The notes: generated from the letters alone by a model not told the origin. A DNA stretch of 10,878 bases from Microcaldota archaeon (GCA_030040265.1 JASHUB010000010.1:1-10878); one strand, 5' to 3'; positions 1 to 7,800 are shown, counted from the stretch's first letter. Program-made: numbers and translations.

Positions 1-1947
1 CTGGACGGCAAGGTGGTGGATGTCGGCTGGGGGTTCGACAGAGGCCTCTGGTACATGACCGGCTTCGACACAGCGTACGAGGCGGTGTTCCACAACGTGC
101 TCGAGAAGCTGAAGAAGAAGCTCGACTTCGATTTTGATTCCAAAGCTTTCAGGAAGTTCGCCGCGGTTGCAGGAGAGCTGAACGTTGACGAGGTCAAGAA
201 CGTTAAGGAGAAGGAGCAGCAGCTTATAAAGCAGGTCGGGCTGTCGCAGAAGGACTACGAGACGAAGGTAAAGCCGATGCAGGCGGTCTACGCCATACTC
301 GACCACACAAGGACGCTGCTCTTTGCAGTGACAGACGGCGCGCTGCCATCGAACGTCGGCGGAGGGTACAACCTCAGGATCATACTCAGGAGGTCGCTGG
401 ACTTCATCGAGAGGTACAAGCTCGGCTTCGGGATGGAGTATATCTCGGAGCTTGTCGCGGCTGACCTGAAGCCGATATTCCCTGAGCTGTCAGGCAGCCT
501 GGACATATTCAACAAAGTTGTCAATGTTGAGAAGGAGCGGTACATCCGGAACAAGGAGAACGGCCGCAAGACAGTTGAAGCACTGCTGGCGAAGGGCGCC
601 GGTGTTGAGGAGAAGCAGCTTCGGACTCTGTACGAAAGCAACGGCATCACGCCGGAGTTCATAGTGGAGATCGCGAGGGAGAAGGGCAAGGAGGTCAAAC
701 TCCCTGAGAACGCATATGGAAGCATAGTCGAAGGGGACTACGCGAAGAAGGAGAAACCGAAGAAGCTGGACATAGACCTGCCGGAGGGCATCGCGCCTAC
801 GAAGCAGTTGTACTACGACTTCGAGGCTGAAGCCAACGCGAAAGTCCTTCTGACAAAGGGAAGGTACGTCGTGCTGGACAAGACACCGTTCTATCCGGAG
901 GGCGGCGGCCAGGACCCGGACACCGGCAAGATAGATGGTGCGGAGGTGGTGGACGTCCAGAAGGTCGACGATGTCATAGTCCACGTCCTTGCGGAGCACG
1001 AGTCCGGCAAGGCGGACGTCAAGACCGGCAGCACCGTGAGGGCGGTGGTCAACGTGGCGCGCAGGAGGAGGCTGATCGCCCATCACACCGCCACGCACCT
1101 GATAAGCGCGGCGGCAAGGAAGCTGCTTGGCAAGTACGCATGGCAGGAGGGCGCGAGGAAGTATGAGGACAGGGCGCACATCGACATAGCCCACTATGAC
1201 AAGCTCACGGCCGAGGAAGTGAAGGCGCTTGAGGACCAGGTCAACACTTGGATAACGAACGGCATAAAGGTGAACGTGTACGAGATGGAGCGCGGCCAGG
1301 CCGAAGGCAAGTATGGATTCGCGATATACCAGGGACACGGAGTGCCTGCAAAGAAGATGCGCATAATAGCAATCGAGTCGATGGACGGCAAGACCATAGA
1401 CGCGGAGGCGTGCGGAGGCCTGCACGCGATAAGGCAGGAGAGCATCCTTGGGCTGGTCAAGATAATAGACACATCGAGGCCGCACGATGGGATCGACAGG
1501 ATAGAATTTGTCGCTGGGCCGTCTGCGCTCGACTACTTCAGGAAGGAGCACAACGAGCTGGACACAAGCGCGAAGGAGCTGAACGTCGACAGACTAAGGG
1601 TGCACGAGGCGGTGCTGAGGGAGCAGGACGAGCTCAGGGGGATGTACAAAAAGAACGACCAGTACAAGGACATCGTCGCCGATTACGTTGCGAAGTCAAT
1701 AAAGCCAGACACGCATGTTGACATGGAGCTGAACCTGCCAAGGGAGATGCTCAGGAGGATAGCCAGCCTCGTCGCCGAGGTGAACAGGGAGAGCGTGATC
1801 ATGCTGAAGAACAAGGAGGGAGAGGTTGTGTGCATCGCAGGCGACCACTCGAAGACAGGGGCGATAGACTTCGCGAAGAGCAAGCTGGGCAATTCCTTCA
1901 AGGGAGGCGGATCCAGGAAAGCGGCCGAGGGCAAGATCGTCAAGTGA
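1..1947 (+). CDS. alaS: Alanyl-tRNA synthetase, 3' part (5' end outside window)
   Basis: This enzyme charges tRNA-Ala with alanine and hydrolyses mischarged Ser/Gly-tRNA. The frame is open from base 1, so the gene begins upstream; 648 codons remain of a protein usually near 900 aa in archaea. The visible part starts late in the class II catalytic domain (VDVGWGFDRGLW, the archaeal-type GWG element), then runs through the tRNA-recognition helices. The editing domain follows, with zinc-site motifs HHTATH (1081-1098) and CGGLH (1411-1425). A C-terminal DHHA1/C-Ala-type region ends in a glycine-rich FKGGGSRKAAEGK. The family assignment rests on these motifs and their order and is firm. It ends in a tandem TGA-TAG stop, and carS begins 4 nt later, suggesting co-transcription. 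Confidence 0.96.
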   Translation: MDGKVVDVGWGFDRGLWYMTGFDTAYEAVFHNVLEKLKKKLDFDFDSKAFRKFAAVAGELNVDEVKNVKEKEQQLIKQVGLSQKDYETKVKPMQAVYAILDHTRTLLFAVTDGALPSNVGGGYNLRIILRRSLDFIERYKLGFGMEYISELVAADLKPIFPELSGSLDIFNKVVNVEKERYIRNKENGRKTVEALLAKGAGVEEKQLRTLYESNGITPEFIVEIAREKGKEVKLPENAYGSIVEGDYAKKEKPKKLDIDLPEGIAPTKQLYYDFEAEANAKVLLTKGRYVVLDKTPFYPEGGGQDPDTGKIDGAEVVDVQKVDDVIVHVLAEHESGKADVKTGSTVRAVVNVARRRRLIAHHTATHLISAAARKLLGKYAWQEGARKYEDRAHIDIAHYDKLTAEEVKALEDQVNTWITNGIKVNVYEMERGQAEGKYGFAIYQGHGVPAKKMRIIAIESMDGKTIDAEACGGLHAIRQESILGLVKIIDTSRPHDGIDRIEFVAGPSALDYFRKEHNELDTSAKELNVDRLRVHEAVLREQDELRGMYKKNDQYKDIVADYVAKSIKPDTHVDMELNLPREMLRRIASLVAEVNRESVIMLKNKEGEVVCIAGDHSKTGAIDFAKSKLGNSFKGGGSRKAAEGKIVK

Positions 1948-1951
1948 TAGG

Positions 1952-2479
1952 ATGTCCTTCTATGCGATTCTTTACAGCGTCATAATCTATCCGATACTAT
2001 ACATCCTGCCGGCCTACGCTGCCAACGGGCTGCCCGTACTGTTCGGCGGCAACTACATCTTCAAGAGCGTCGCGGCCCCGATAGACGGCGGGAGGAAGTT
2101 CATGGGCAAGCCGCTGTTCGGCGCGAACAAGACGTGGAGGGGCCTGGTCGGCGGGCTCGCATGCGGATTCATAGTCGCGGCGGTTGAGGGCCACTTCATA
2201 CCGATACTGTTCGCTGTGGGCGTCCTTTCTAGCATAGGCACGCATGTCGGCGACCTTCTGGCGAGCTTCGTGAAGAGAAGGAGAGGCGTCAGGACCGGAG
2301 AGAGCACCTTCCTGCTGGACGCCTACATGTTCCTGATATTCGCATTCCTCTTTGCAGCGTTCCTCGGCAACCTGCCCGGGATCCCGGGCATAATCTTCAT
2401 AGTCATCCTTACAGGAGTCCTTCACAGGGCCACGAACATCGGCGCGTACAAGCTCAACATAAAGAAGGTCCCCTGGTAG
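1952..2479 (+). CDS. carS: CDP-archaeol synthase (CarS, DUF46 family)
   Basis: CarS transfers CMP from CTP to unsaturated archaetidic acid, making CDP-archaeol, the activated precursor of archaeal polar lipids; it is an integral membrane protein. The 175-aa product has about five hydrophobic segments. It carries the family signature in order: PIDGG near residues 43-47, GANKTWRGLVGG near 57-68, then GTHVGDLLASFVKRRRGVRTGE and LLDAYMF. The KTWRG and GDL-SF-KRR blocks are diagnostic for this family, which is distantly related to CdsA. The ATG lies 4 nt after the alaS stop with only a weak GATAGG in front of it, fitting translation from an alaS-carS mRNA. Its stop is 3 bp from the stop of the convergent protease gene, leaving no room for a separate terminator. 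The family call is strong; the exact substrate is inferred from family knowledge. Confidence 0.93.
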   Translation: MSFYAILYSVIIYPILYILPAYAANGLPVLFGGNYIFKSVAAPIDGGRKFMGKPLFGANKTWRGLVGGLACGFIVAAVEGHFIPILFAVGVLSSIGTHVGDLLASFVKRRRGVRTGESTFLLDAYMFLIFAFLFAAFLGNLPGIPGIIFIVILTGVLHRATNIGAYKLNIKKVPW

Positions 2480-2482
2480 CTG

Positions 2483-3976
2483 CTACACGAACAGCCAAGG
2501 TATCAGGTTGAGCAGGATCAGGAATATTATGAACGCCACTATCGCGCCAAGCCATCTCGAGTCCTTAAGCTTCGTCTTGTAGATCCTCCATCCGTCAAGG
2601 CCGGGGAGCGGTAGCATGTTGACTATGCCGACAAGGAAGTTGAGGAGGAACGAGAGCGATATGAACTCGTATATGAAGTTGACGATTTTGTAGCCGTTGC
2701 CAGGCGTCCTTGGCGTCTGCGATACGACCTCTTCCACGTAGACGCCGACCTTGCCGGTTGCATTGGCCCTCAGCCTGAACAGGCCCTTGTTTGTCAGTAT
2801 CGAGATGTTGGCATATGGGGTGTCGTTGATCGTTGCGACCTTGAAGCTTGAGACGTTCTTGATCGGGTAGTTGTTCCATGCCAGGATGGTGGAATTGAGA
2901 GGTATGACGCCTGACGCCGGCGAGTTTGCCACTGTCGCTACGACTATCACCTTTGAAGTCAGCATTATCGCAGGAGGGATGATGTAGAAGTAGAATATCA
3001 CGAAGAGTACGAAGAAGAACAGAGCGGCCAGCATGTTTGAAGAGACTCCGGCGATGAATATCCTGTTCTGGTCGCGTTCGCTAAGCTTCTTGACCGCTGC
3101 CTCGTTCGGTTCCACGAACGCGCCTGCCGGGATTATGCCGAAGAGGACAAGACCGATCTGCCTGATCTTTATCTTGGCTATCCTGGCGAGCACGCCGTGC
3201 GAGAACTCATGGATTATCAAGATGAGCGCTAGGGCCAGTATGCCGGCGAAGAGCGGTATCGTTATCCCCGGGATGAGCGGGGCGATGCCTGGGATCTGCT
3301 CGGAAAGCGCAGTGGTATTGACCACGTGCTGGACCACAACCTGATATGAAGTTACCACAGTAGTGTAAAGCACCGAGAACCCGTTGTACGCTATGCCAGC
3401 GATCGTGAAAAGGGTGAAACCGCCGACCACTGCGAGGCCGTATATCGCACCTCCGACTGGAGTCAGGCTGTACTGGAACGTAGTCCCCGGAGGCGGCGTC
3501 GGGATCCTCGATGTTATCTGCGGGAGGTTGAGGAAGCTCAGCGTGAGCCCCAGATAGGGGTACACCAGGAACAGGATGACGAGTATCGTAGCGATCCCGG
3601 TCACGTACGCCTTCTTCGACACGTAGTCCTTGAACAAGGGATATGAGAGCAACCCGAATCCCAGGACGAGCCCCCAGTCTGCCATGAACTTCCAGAAACC
3701 TGTGTTCTTCTTGGACAGGTTGTCGACCAGCGTTATCCCGCGAGTGCCGCCGAGCATGTACATGCCTATGAACGACGGCCTCTTGTTTATCCTGGCGATG
3801 AACTCTCCGGAACCTATGAGAAGTATTATCGCAGCCCCCCATCTTATCAGGGCGCTGAGATGCGCCAGATATAGGTATGCCAGCCCTACGAATATCAGCA
3901 CAGCGACCGCAGCGGTGACGACCGTGTGGTACTCGAACAGAATGCTTTGGCTGGGGGTTGCTTTTTTGTCAGCCAT
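2483..3976 (-). CDS. M50-family (site-2-type) intramembrane metalloprotease with PDZ-like domain
   Basis: This is a 497-aa multi-pass membrane protein that probably cleaves substrates within or next to the membrane. The zinc site is visible as HEFSH (H256, E257, H260) in a hydrophobic helix. The third ligand is in NMLPLPGLDG (residues 453-462, D461), the N-x-LP...LDG motif of site-2 proteases. Several hydrophobic segments precede the HExxH. Between the two motifs lies a soluble block of about 75 residues beginning VANSPASGVIPLNSTILAWNN, which reads as the usual inserted PDZ domain. The start is the ATG at 3974-3976; a TATA-like box (ATATAAAT on this strand, 3997-4004) lies about 25 nt upstream, suggesting a leaderless or nearly leaderless mRNA. 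It is divergent from mbf1. Substrate is unknown. Confidence 0.93.
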   Translation of the reverse strand: MADKKATPSQSILFEYHTVVTAAVAVLIFVGLAYLYLAHLSALIRWGAAIILLIGSGEFIARINKRPSFIGMYMLGGTRGITLVDNLSKKNTGFWKFMADWGLVLGFGLLSYPLFKDYVSKKAYVTGIATILVILFLVYPYLGLTLSFLNLPQITSRIPTPPPGTTFQYSLTPVGGAIYGLAVVGGFTLFTIAGIAYNGFSVLYTTVVTSYQVVVQHVVNTTALSEQIPGIAPLIPGITIPLFAGILALALILIIHEFSHGVLARIAKIKIRQIGLVLFGIIPAGAFVEPNEAAVKKLSERDQNRIFIAGVSSNMLAALFFFVLFVIFYFYIIPPAIMLTSKVIVVATVANSPASGVIPLNSTILAWNNYPIKNVSSFKVATINDTPYANISILTNKGLFRLRANATGKVGVYVEEVVSQTPRTPGNGYKIVNFIYEFISLSFLLNFLVGIVNMLPLPGLDGWRIYKTKLKDSRWLGAIVAFIIFLILLNLIPWLFV

Positions 3977-4037
3977 GCATATCCTGTGAAGACTCCATTT
4001 ATATCCTTATCGCACGATATACTATTGTAGTGATTGC
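3977..4037. promoter_or_regulatory. Divergent promoter region, protease gene / mbf1
   Basis: This 61-bp region lies between two divergent starts. Minus strand: ATATAAAT (3997-4004) centred about 25 nt from the protease ATG fits an archaeal TATA box driving a leaderless transcript. Plus strand: the same TTTATAT stretch, or GATATAC (4016-4022), could serve mbf1 with a leader of 0-10 nt. No BRE could be assigned with confidence. The shared AT-rich core implies the two promoters may compete for TBP. Confidence 0.5.
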
Positions 4038-4535
4038 ATGGAGGAGTGTGAAATCTGCGGGAGACCAGCATCTACGCTTTTTCTGATTGAACTGGAGGGC
4101 GCACGGGTCATGGTATGCGACAACTGCGCTGCCGGAAAGAAGATTATCGGCAAGATAGACCTGGGCGGAAAGGGCGCTGGCAAAAAGGACAGCTACAGCC
4201 TCAAGAGCAACGTCGTGGAAGAGGACGAGGTGGTCGACAACTACGGCACGCTCATCAGGAAAGGCAGGGAGAAGCTTGGTCTGCCGCTCAAGGTGCTGGC
4301 CGAACGGATCAACGAGAAGGAGTCCACGATGCTCAGGGTGGAGGAACAGCGGACCCTGCCATCCGTCACGCTGACCAAGAAGCTGGAGAAGGAGCTTGGG
4401 ATAAAGCTGACGTCCAAGGCAGCGCCTGTCAACTCGGCCATGCCCACAGGGAAGAGCGGTCCGATAACGCTAGGCGACGCGGCATTCACGAAGGCGAAGG
4501 ACCGCAAGGGCAAGAAGAATGAAGAAGGTGAGTGA
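4038..4535 (+). CDS. mbf1: Multiprotein bridging factor 1 (zinc ribbon + HTH)
   Basis: This is the archaeal MBF1 homologue, a basal-transcription- or ribosome-associated HTH protein. The 165-aa product begins with a zinc ribbon (C4-x2-C7 and C27-x2-C30), then a charged Gly/Lys/Glu-rich linker. A Cro/C1-type helix-turn-helix follows at about residues 63-124 (YGTLIRKGREKLGLPLKVLA, then EKESTMLRVEEQ). The tail is lysine/glutamate-rich (KDRKGKKNEEGE). The N-terminal Zn ribbon plus C-terminal XRE-type HTH is the archaeal MBF1 architecture, of usual length. The ATG at 4038 is the only sensible start because the first zinc Cys is residue 4. Its 3' end abuts fen; the stop at 4533-4535 lies just before the proposed fen start, so they are probably one transcript. 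Precise cellular role in archaea is debated. Confidence 0.93.
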   Translation: MEECEICGRPASTLFLIELEGARVMVCDNCAAGKKIIGKIDLGGKGAGKKDSYSLKSNVVEEDEVVDNYGTLIRKGREKLGLPLKVLAERINEKESTMLRVEEQRTLPSVTLTKKLEKELGIKLTSKAAPVNSAMPTGKSGPITLGDAAFTKAKDRKGKKNEEGE

Positions 4536-4547
4536 GCGGCAGTCGCC

Positions 4548-5594
4548 ATCGGGAGCTTCGTCTCCGACGTAAAGGAGGAGATAGAGCTCGATGACCTCAG
4601 GGGCAGGAGGCTTGCGGTCGACGCATTCAACACGATATACCAGTTCCTTTCGATCATCAGGGGACCGGATGGCACGCCGCTGCAGGACTCGAAAGGGAGG
4701 GTCACGAGCCACCTCTCTGGCCTATTCTACCGCGTAATAAACGTGCTTGAGTACGAAGTCGCCCCGATATTCGTGTTCGACGGACTTCCGCCTGCGCTGA
4801 AGCAGAGGACATTGGCTGCAAGGATGGAACAGAGGAAGGCTGCGGAAGCGGAGTGGGAGAAGGCGAAGGCAGAGGGCATGGCAGAGGAGGCGCGCGCCTA
4901 CGCGATGAAGAGCACAAAGATAAACCAGGAGATAATCGACAGCGCGAAGGAACTGTTAGGATACATGGGCATACCGGTTGTGCAGGCGCCCAGCGAGGGA
5001 GAGGCGCAGGCCGCGTGGCTCGCCAGGAAAGGGATGGTCTATGCGTGCGCGAGCCAGGACTACGACTCATTCCTGTTCGGCTCGGAGCTCGTGATAAGGA
5101 ACCTGACGGTAACCGGGAGGAGGAAGCTGCCGAAGAAGAACGTTTACGTTGACGTCAACATAGAGCGGATCGAGCTGAAGAAGCTGCTCTCCGCCATGGA
5201 CATAGACCTGAAGCAGCTCATCTGGCTGGGAATGCTCATCGGCACTGACTTCAACAGCGGAATAAAAGGGGTGGGCCCGAAGACGGCGCTGAAGATCGTC
5301 AAGGAGCAGCGTACGCTGAAGGACATCGAGTCGTACATCAAGCAGAAGTACGACGCGGAGTTCGACGTCGATCCTGACGAGGTCGAGAAGGTCTTCACAG
5401 AACCAGAGGTGAGCGCGATGAAGGAATCTGACTTCGAGAAGCTCGTCGCATCGGCGAAGCCCAACAAGGAGAAGATCGTGCGCTTCATGTGCGACGAGCA
5501 CGGGTTCTCTAACGAGCGCATAGACAAGTTCGCAGACAAGCTGGTCAGCGCGAAGGGCAAGGCCGGCCAGAAGGGCATTGGAGGCTGGATGTAG
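4548..5594 (+). CDS. fen: Flap endonuclease 1 (FEN1), non-canonical start
   Basis: FEN1 cleaves 5' flaps during Okazaki-fragment maturation and base-excision repair. All seven metal-binding acidic residues are visible. Numbered from an ATC at 4548 they are D25 (LAVDAFN), D78 (FVFDG), E150 and E152 (PSEGEA), D171 and D173 (SQDYDS) and D234 (IGTDFN). This is exactly two less than Pyrococcus FEN1 as I recall it (27, 80, 152, 154, 173, 175, 236). The C-terminus ends in QKGIGGWM, a PCNA-interacting (PIP) box. No ATG, GTG or TTG lies in frame between the upstream stop (4533-4535) and the first conserved block. The codons there read GCG GCA GTC GCC ATC GGG, and the family's MG start aligns with ATC-GGG. 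The first GTG in frame (4743) would delete D25, so it cannot be the true start. The product would be 348 aa, a normal length. Confidence 0.93.
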   Translation: MGSFVSDVKEEIELDDLRGRRLAVDAFNTIYQFLSIIRGPDGTPLQDSKGRVTSHLSGLFYRVINVLEYEVAPIFVFDGLPPALKQRTLAARMEQRKAAEAEWEKAKAEGMAEEARAYAMKSTKINQEIIDSAKELLGYMGIPVVQAPSEGEAQAAWLARKGMVYACASQDYDSFLFGSELVIRNLTVTGRRKLPKKNVYVDVNIERIELKKLLSAMDIDLKQLIWLGMLIGTDFNSGIKGVGPKTALKIVKEQRTLKDIESYIKQKYDAEFDVDPDEVEKVFTEPEVSAMKESDFEKLVASAKPNKEKIVRFMCDEHGFSNERIDKFADKLVSAKGKAGQKGIGGWM

Positions 5595-6499
5595 TGCCAA
5601 GGATAAAACTTGCGTCTGTCTTGGCGATACTCTCGTCGTTCACCTGGGCGCTCTGGTCGCTGCTGATCGACAAGGTCGACTCGCTCGGCAAGGCCAACTA
5701 TGTCGGATACACGACAGTCGCGGAGATAAGCGTGCTCATTCTTAGCCTGGCCGTGGCGTTCTTTTATCTCAGGGCCAAAGGGAAAGGCTACACCGAGCGC
5801 GAGAAGCATTTTCTGCCCTACGCCGCTGTCGCAGGCGTCTTCTACGGCTTCGGCACGATAATATTCTTCAGCCTCCTGGGAGGCAGCAGCTACCCACTGG
5901 TCACCTCGATACAGATGTGCGCGCTCATACCTTTCGCGTTCATACTGGCGTGGCTTGCGAAGCAGAAGATGAAGCCTCGCTATGTCCTCGGCACGGCGGT
6001 CGCATTGGTCGGTTTCGTGCTGCAGGTGTATGGGCTATACGGCGGCAGCTGGGCCGCGTCGTACACCACGATAGAGCTGGCCGTTGTCGTGATGGTGCTG
6101 TACACCGTTGGCTACTATTTCGCCTATCGGGTGCTGTTCGCAGGGATCAGCCCGATGAAGAGCACGCCAGTGACCAGCGCGACTGCGCTGGCCGTCATAC
6201 TCGGCTATGGCCTTGCGTTTGGAGGTTATGCGCATGCAGCCTCGATAACATGGCTCGAGATGTCCCTAGCCATACTGGTCGGCGTCGCGGTGGTGATCGC
6301 CTACCTGCTGGAGGAGTACGCCTTCATGGTTGTGAGGAAGGCGAGGCTGAAGTACCTGGACGAGGTGAACATCCTGACGAACTTCGAGCTCGTCTGGGTC
6401 ATAATCTTCACCGCGTTCTTCCTGTCTCTGACATATCTCCCTTTGATAGCCGGCCTGTTCCTCACGTTCGCAGGCATAATGATAGTGGCGAGCGCCTAG
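5594..6499 (+). CDS. EamA/DMT-superfamily transporter
   Basis: This is a 301-aa membrane protein with about ten hydrophobic segments in two halves of five, the drug/metabolite transporter layout. Visible cues are an N-terminal helix with SSFTWALWSLLIDK and the end of the first half (ALVGFVLQVYG). The second half closes similarly with YLPLIAGLFLTFAGIMIVAS, a typical EamA ending. The start is GTG at 5594-5596, sharing one base with the fen stop (TAGTG), which suggests translational coupling. Internal Met starts would lose the first membrane helix. Substrate cannot be told from sequence; DMT members carry amino acids, nucleotide sugars, nucleobases or drugs. The link to fen is likely just operon convenience. 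Confidence 0.85.
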   Translation: MPRIKLASVLAILSSFTWALWSLLIDKVDSLGKANYVGYTTVAEISVLILSLAVAFFYLRAKGKGYTEREKHFLPYAAVAGVFYGFGTIIFFSLLGGSSYPLVTSIQMCALIPFAFILAWLAKQKMKPRYVLGTAVALVGFVLQVYGLYGGSWAASYTTIELAVVVMVLYTVGYYFAYRVLFAGISPMKSTPVTSATALAVILGYGLAFGGYAHAASITWLEMSLAILVGVAVVIAYLLEEYAFMVVRKARLKYLDEVNILTNFELVWVIIFTAFFLSLTYLPLIAGLFLTFAGIMIVASA

Positions 6500-6504
6500 C
6501 ATCG

Positions 6505-6548
6505 AAAGGTATTATAATTCATCCGGAGATATAACCTGCGCTAAGGGT
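6505..6548 (+). promoter_or_regulatory. Promoter of the small basic protein gene
   Basis: The 49-nt gap after the transporter gene contains AAGGTATTATAATTC, with a TATA-like core TATTATAA (6511-6518) centred about 34 nt before the ATG at 6549. A second AT stretch GATATAAC (6528-6535) is closer. AAGGG (6543-6547) sits 1 nt before the ATG, too near for an ordinary Shine-Dalgarno site. The promoter implies independent expression. Confidence 0.45.
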
Positions 6549-6677
6549 ATGTTTATGCAGAAGCACTTGGGCTTGAAGAACAAGAGAAGGAAGATAGGAA
6601 GGCATCACCGGAACACTAAGGGCATCAACAGAGTAAGGAAGCTCACACGGGCCAGGTTCAAGAAGAACAGGCGCTGA
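6549..6677 (+). CDS. Small, very basic protein (42 aa), probably RNA- or ribosome-binding
   Basis: The ORF encodes 42 residues with 20 Arg/Lys plus three His and no Asp or Glu. The first residues read MFMQKHLGLKNKRRKIGRHH and the end is KLTRARFKKNRR. Composition like this is typical of tiny ribosomal proteins (eL39, eL41, eS30, bacterial bL34), but I do not recognise its sequence as any of them. A TATA-like promoter precedes it, and GTA (6546-6548) is not an in-frame start. Translation could also begin at the second Met (6555). It is convergent with the next gene, 36 bp away. It may be a lineage-specific ribosomal or nucleic-acid-binding protein; a spurious ORF is possible but unlikely given the codon regularity and composition. 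Confidence 0.6.
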   Translation: MFMQKHLGLKNKRRKIGRHHRNTKGINRVRKLTRARFKKNRR

Positions 6678-6713
6678 AGCCAGTATCCGCTCTCATTTTC
6701 TAGGAGTCTAGTC

Positions 6714-7226
6714 TTACGGATAGGGCACGTACCGATACTCTACCCCAGCGGGCAGCGCGCTGGCAAACATGTAGCAGCCGTGGGTCTTTCCATGGACGAC
6801 GTAGGAACCGGGATTCACTTTCATGTCAGCCCTTATGGCGTCGTACATCGCGGCCAGGTGCAGGTCAGTTCCGACATCTCCAGTGCGCCTGAGCTCATCT
6901 ATGAACGTTCTTATCATGCTTCCGCCGACTGTCACTGTCACCTGCGGGTGTATCACGCCGTCGCTCCTCATTCTTGGCGTGAGCACCGGGCCGAGGACCG
7001 ACACCTCGAATACGTGGGATCGCGAGACGTTCAGCCCTCTCCAATGTAGCATGCCAACGGCGAAGGTGATTGCCATGCTGTTCGATGTGGGATCGCTGTT
7101 GAAGTTCCAGTGGTGTGAATATGGCATCTTGCCGAGCGTGCGTGCGACTTCCTTGAGGGGCATCGTGCGCATTATTGGAGGCTCGATCCAGCGGGGGGTT
7201 GCTGCGGGTCCTCTTGTCGGAGACAT
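6714..7226 (-). CDS. Uncharacterised protein, paralogue 1 of a local three-gene family (170 aa)
   Basis: I do not recognise this as a named family. It resembles its two neighbours. The shared pattern in order is an amphipathic helix (LKEVARTLGKM, residues 24-34); a block reading HWRGLNVSRSHVFEVSVLG (61-79); V-x-V-GG-x-x-I-x-x-FI (98-109); then a helix and AIRADMKVNPGSYVVHG (130-146). A tail of about 24 residues (HGCYMFASALPAG...) follows. Alternating hydrophobics in the middle suggest an alpha+beta soluble domain. There is no signal peptide or membrane segment. The N-terminus is Pro/Arg-rich (MSPTRGPAATPRW), so translation may begin at a later Met (residue 19 or 22). It starts 42 nt after the stop of paralogue 2, with at best a weak TATA (AGAATATC, 7243-7250), so it is probably co-transcribed with it. 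Function unknown. Confidence 0.7.
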   Translation of the reverse strand: MSPTRGPAATPRWIEPPIMRTMPLKEVARTLGKMPYSHHWNFNSDPTSNSMAITFAVGMLHWRGLNVSRSHVFEVSVLGPVLTPRMRSDGVIHPQVTVTVGGSMIRTFIDELRRTGDVGTDLHLAAMYDAIRADMKVNPGSYVVHGKTHGCYMFASALPAGVEYRYVPYP

Positions 7227-7268
7227 GTTTACACGCTCAAACCGATATTCTGTACAAGCAGGCGCTGA

Positions 7269-7778
7269 TCAGGCCCAGTTTCCCTGCCAGCGGGAATCGA
7301 AGCTTGCATCGCAGGTCTGCGTGAACTTGCCGCTCGCACCGGTAACTGTGAATGCTGCGGGGTCTGCGCCCATGTCCCTGCCGAGAGCGCGCAGCAGAGC
7401 CGCTGCACGTGAATACCGCTCTTCGGGATGCATTAGGCCCTCCCTGCACGCGCGCTTGAACGCTGCTATGAACTCATCAACCTTAGGGCCGGATATGGTC
7501 GCGGCATGCTGGACCCTGCCGTGCACGAGCGTGCTCCCGACCACTGAAACTTCAAGCTTGCCGGCATCCTCATCGACTCTGAGATTCCTATAGGCTAGCA
7601 CCCCTTGGGTGAGCCATGTCGAGCCCTCATGCCAGCCAAAGTGCCTTGCGAAGCTGGGCGTCGCGCGGCTCCCTATCCTTTGCACCGCTTGGGCCGCTTC
7701 TCTCAGTGAAAACGTGCCTACGTCTATGGTGGTCATCGATCCTGCGAGTCTTGTCATCGTGTTTGTCATGTCGGTCAC
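7269..7778 (-). CDS. Uncharacterised protein, paralogue 2 of a local three-gene family (169 aa)
   Basis: The product is unrecognised by family. It aligns with its neighbours: SLREAAQAVQRIG (residues 24-36) matches the N-terminal helix. GVLAYRNLRVDEDAGKLEVSVVG (59-81) matches HWRGLNVS...EVSVLG of paralogue 1. ISGPKVDEFIAAFKRAC (95-111) matches VTGSGVDSFIHAC of paralogue 3. LLRALGRDMGADPAAFTVTG (128-147) matches LLKELGRDMVENPRNYVV. It is soluble, with no membrane segments, and has a tail (GKFTQTC...) absent from paralogue 3. The start is probably GTG at 7776-7778, which sits about 27 nt from a strong TATA box (leaderless); ATG at 7767-7769, three codons in, is an alternative. The opposite strand is also open here, but similarity to its paralogues supports this strand. 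Function unknown. Confidence 0.75.
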   Translation of the reverse strand: MTDMTNTMTRLAGSMTTIDVGTFSLREAAQAVQRIGSRATPSFARHFGWHEGSTWLTQGVLAYRNLRVDEDAGKLEVSVVGSTLVHGRVQHAATISGPKVDEFIAAFKRACREGLMHPEERYSRAAALLRALGRDMGADPAAFTVTGASGKFTQTCDASFDSRWQGNWA

Positions 7779-7800
7779 TGGATTAGGGTTTCTTTTTGGG

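Noticed and set aside
490..1551. 353-codon open frame on the minus strand opposite alaS
   Set aside because: The plus strand holds well-conserved AlaRS motifs throughout; this frame is a codon-bias shadow.
2373..2390. Perfect 18-bp palindrome (TGCCCGGGATCCCGGGCA) inside carS
   Set aside because: It encodes LPGIPG in a membrane-loop position; a Pro-Gly repeat in GC-rich codons yields such symmetry by chance, and it lies well inside the coding sequence.
6678..6713. Terminator hairpin between the small basic gene and the convergent 170-aa gene
   Set aside because: Only short CTAG-containing matches and a four-T run (ATTTTC) are present; not enough to call a terminator.
6823..7593. 256-codon open frame on the plus strand opposite the 170- and 169-aa genes
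   Set aside because: The minus-strand frames resemble each other and the 112-aa protein in motif order, whereas this frame has no recognisable domain and spans the 42-bp gap between two genes. It is a shadow of high-GC coding on the other strand.
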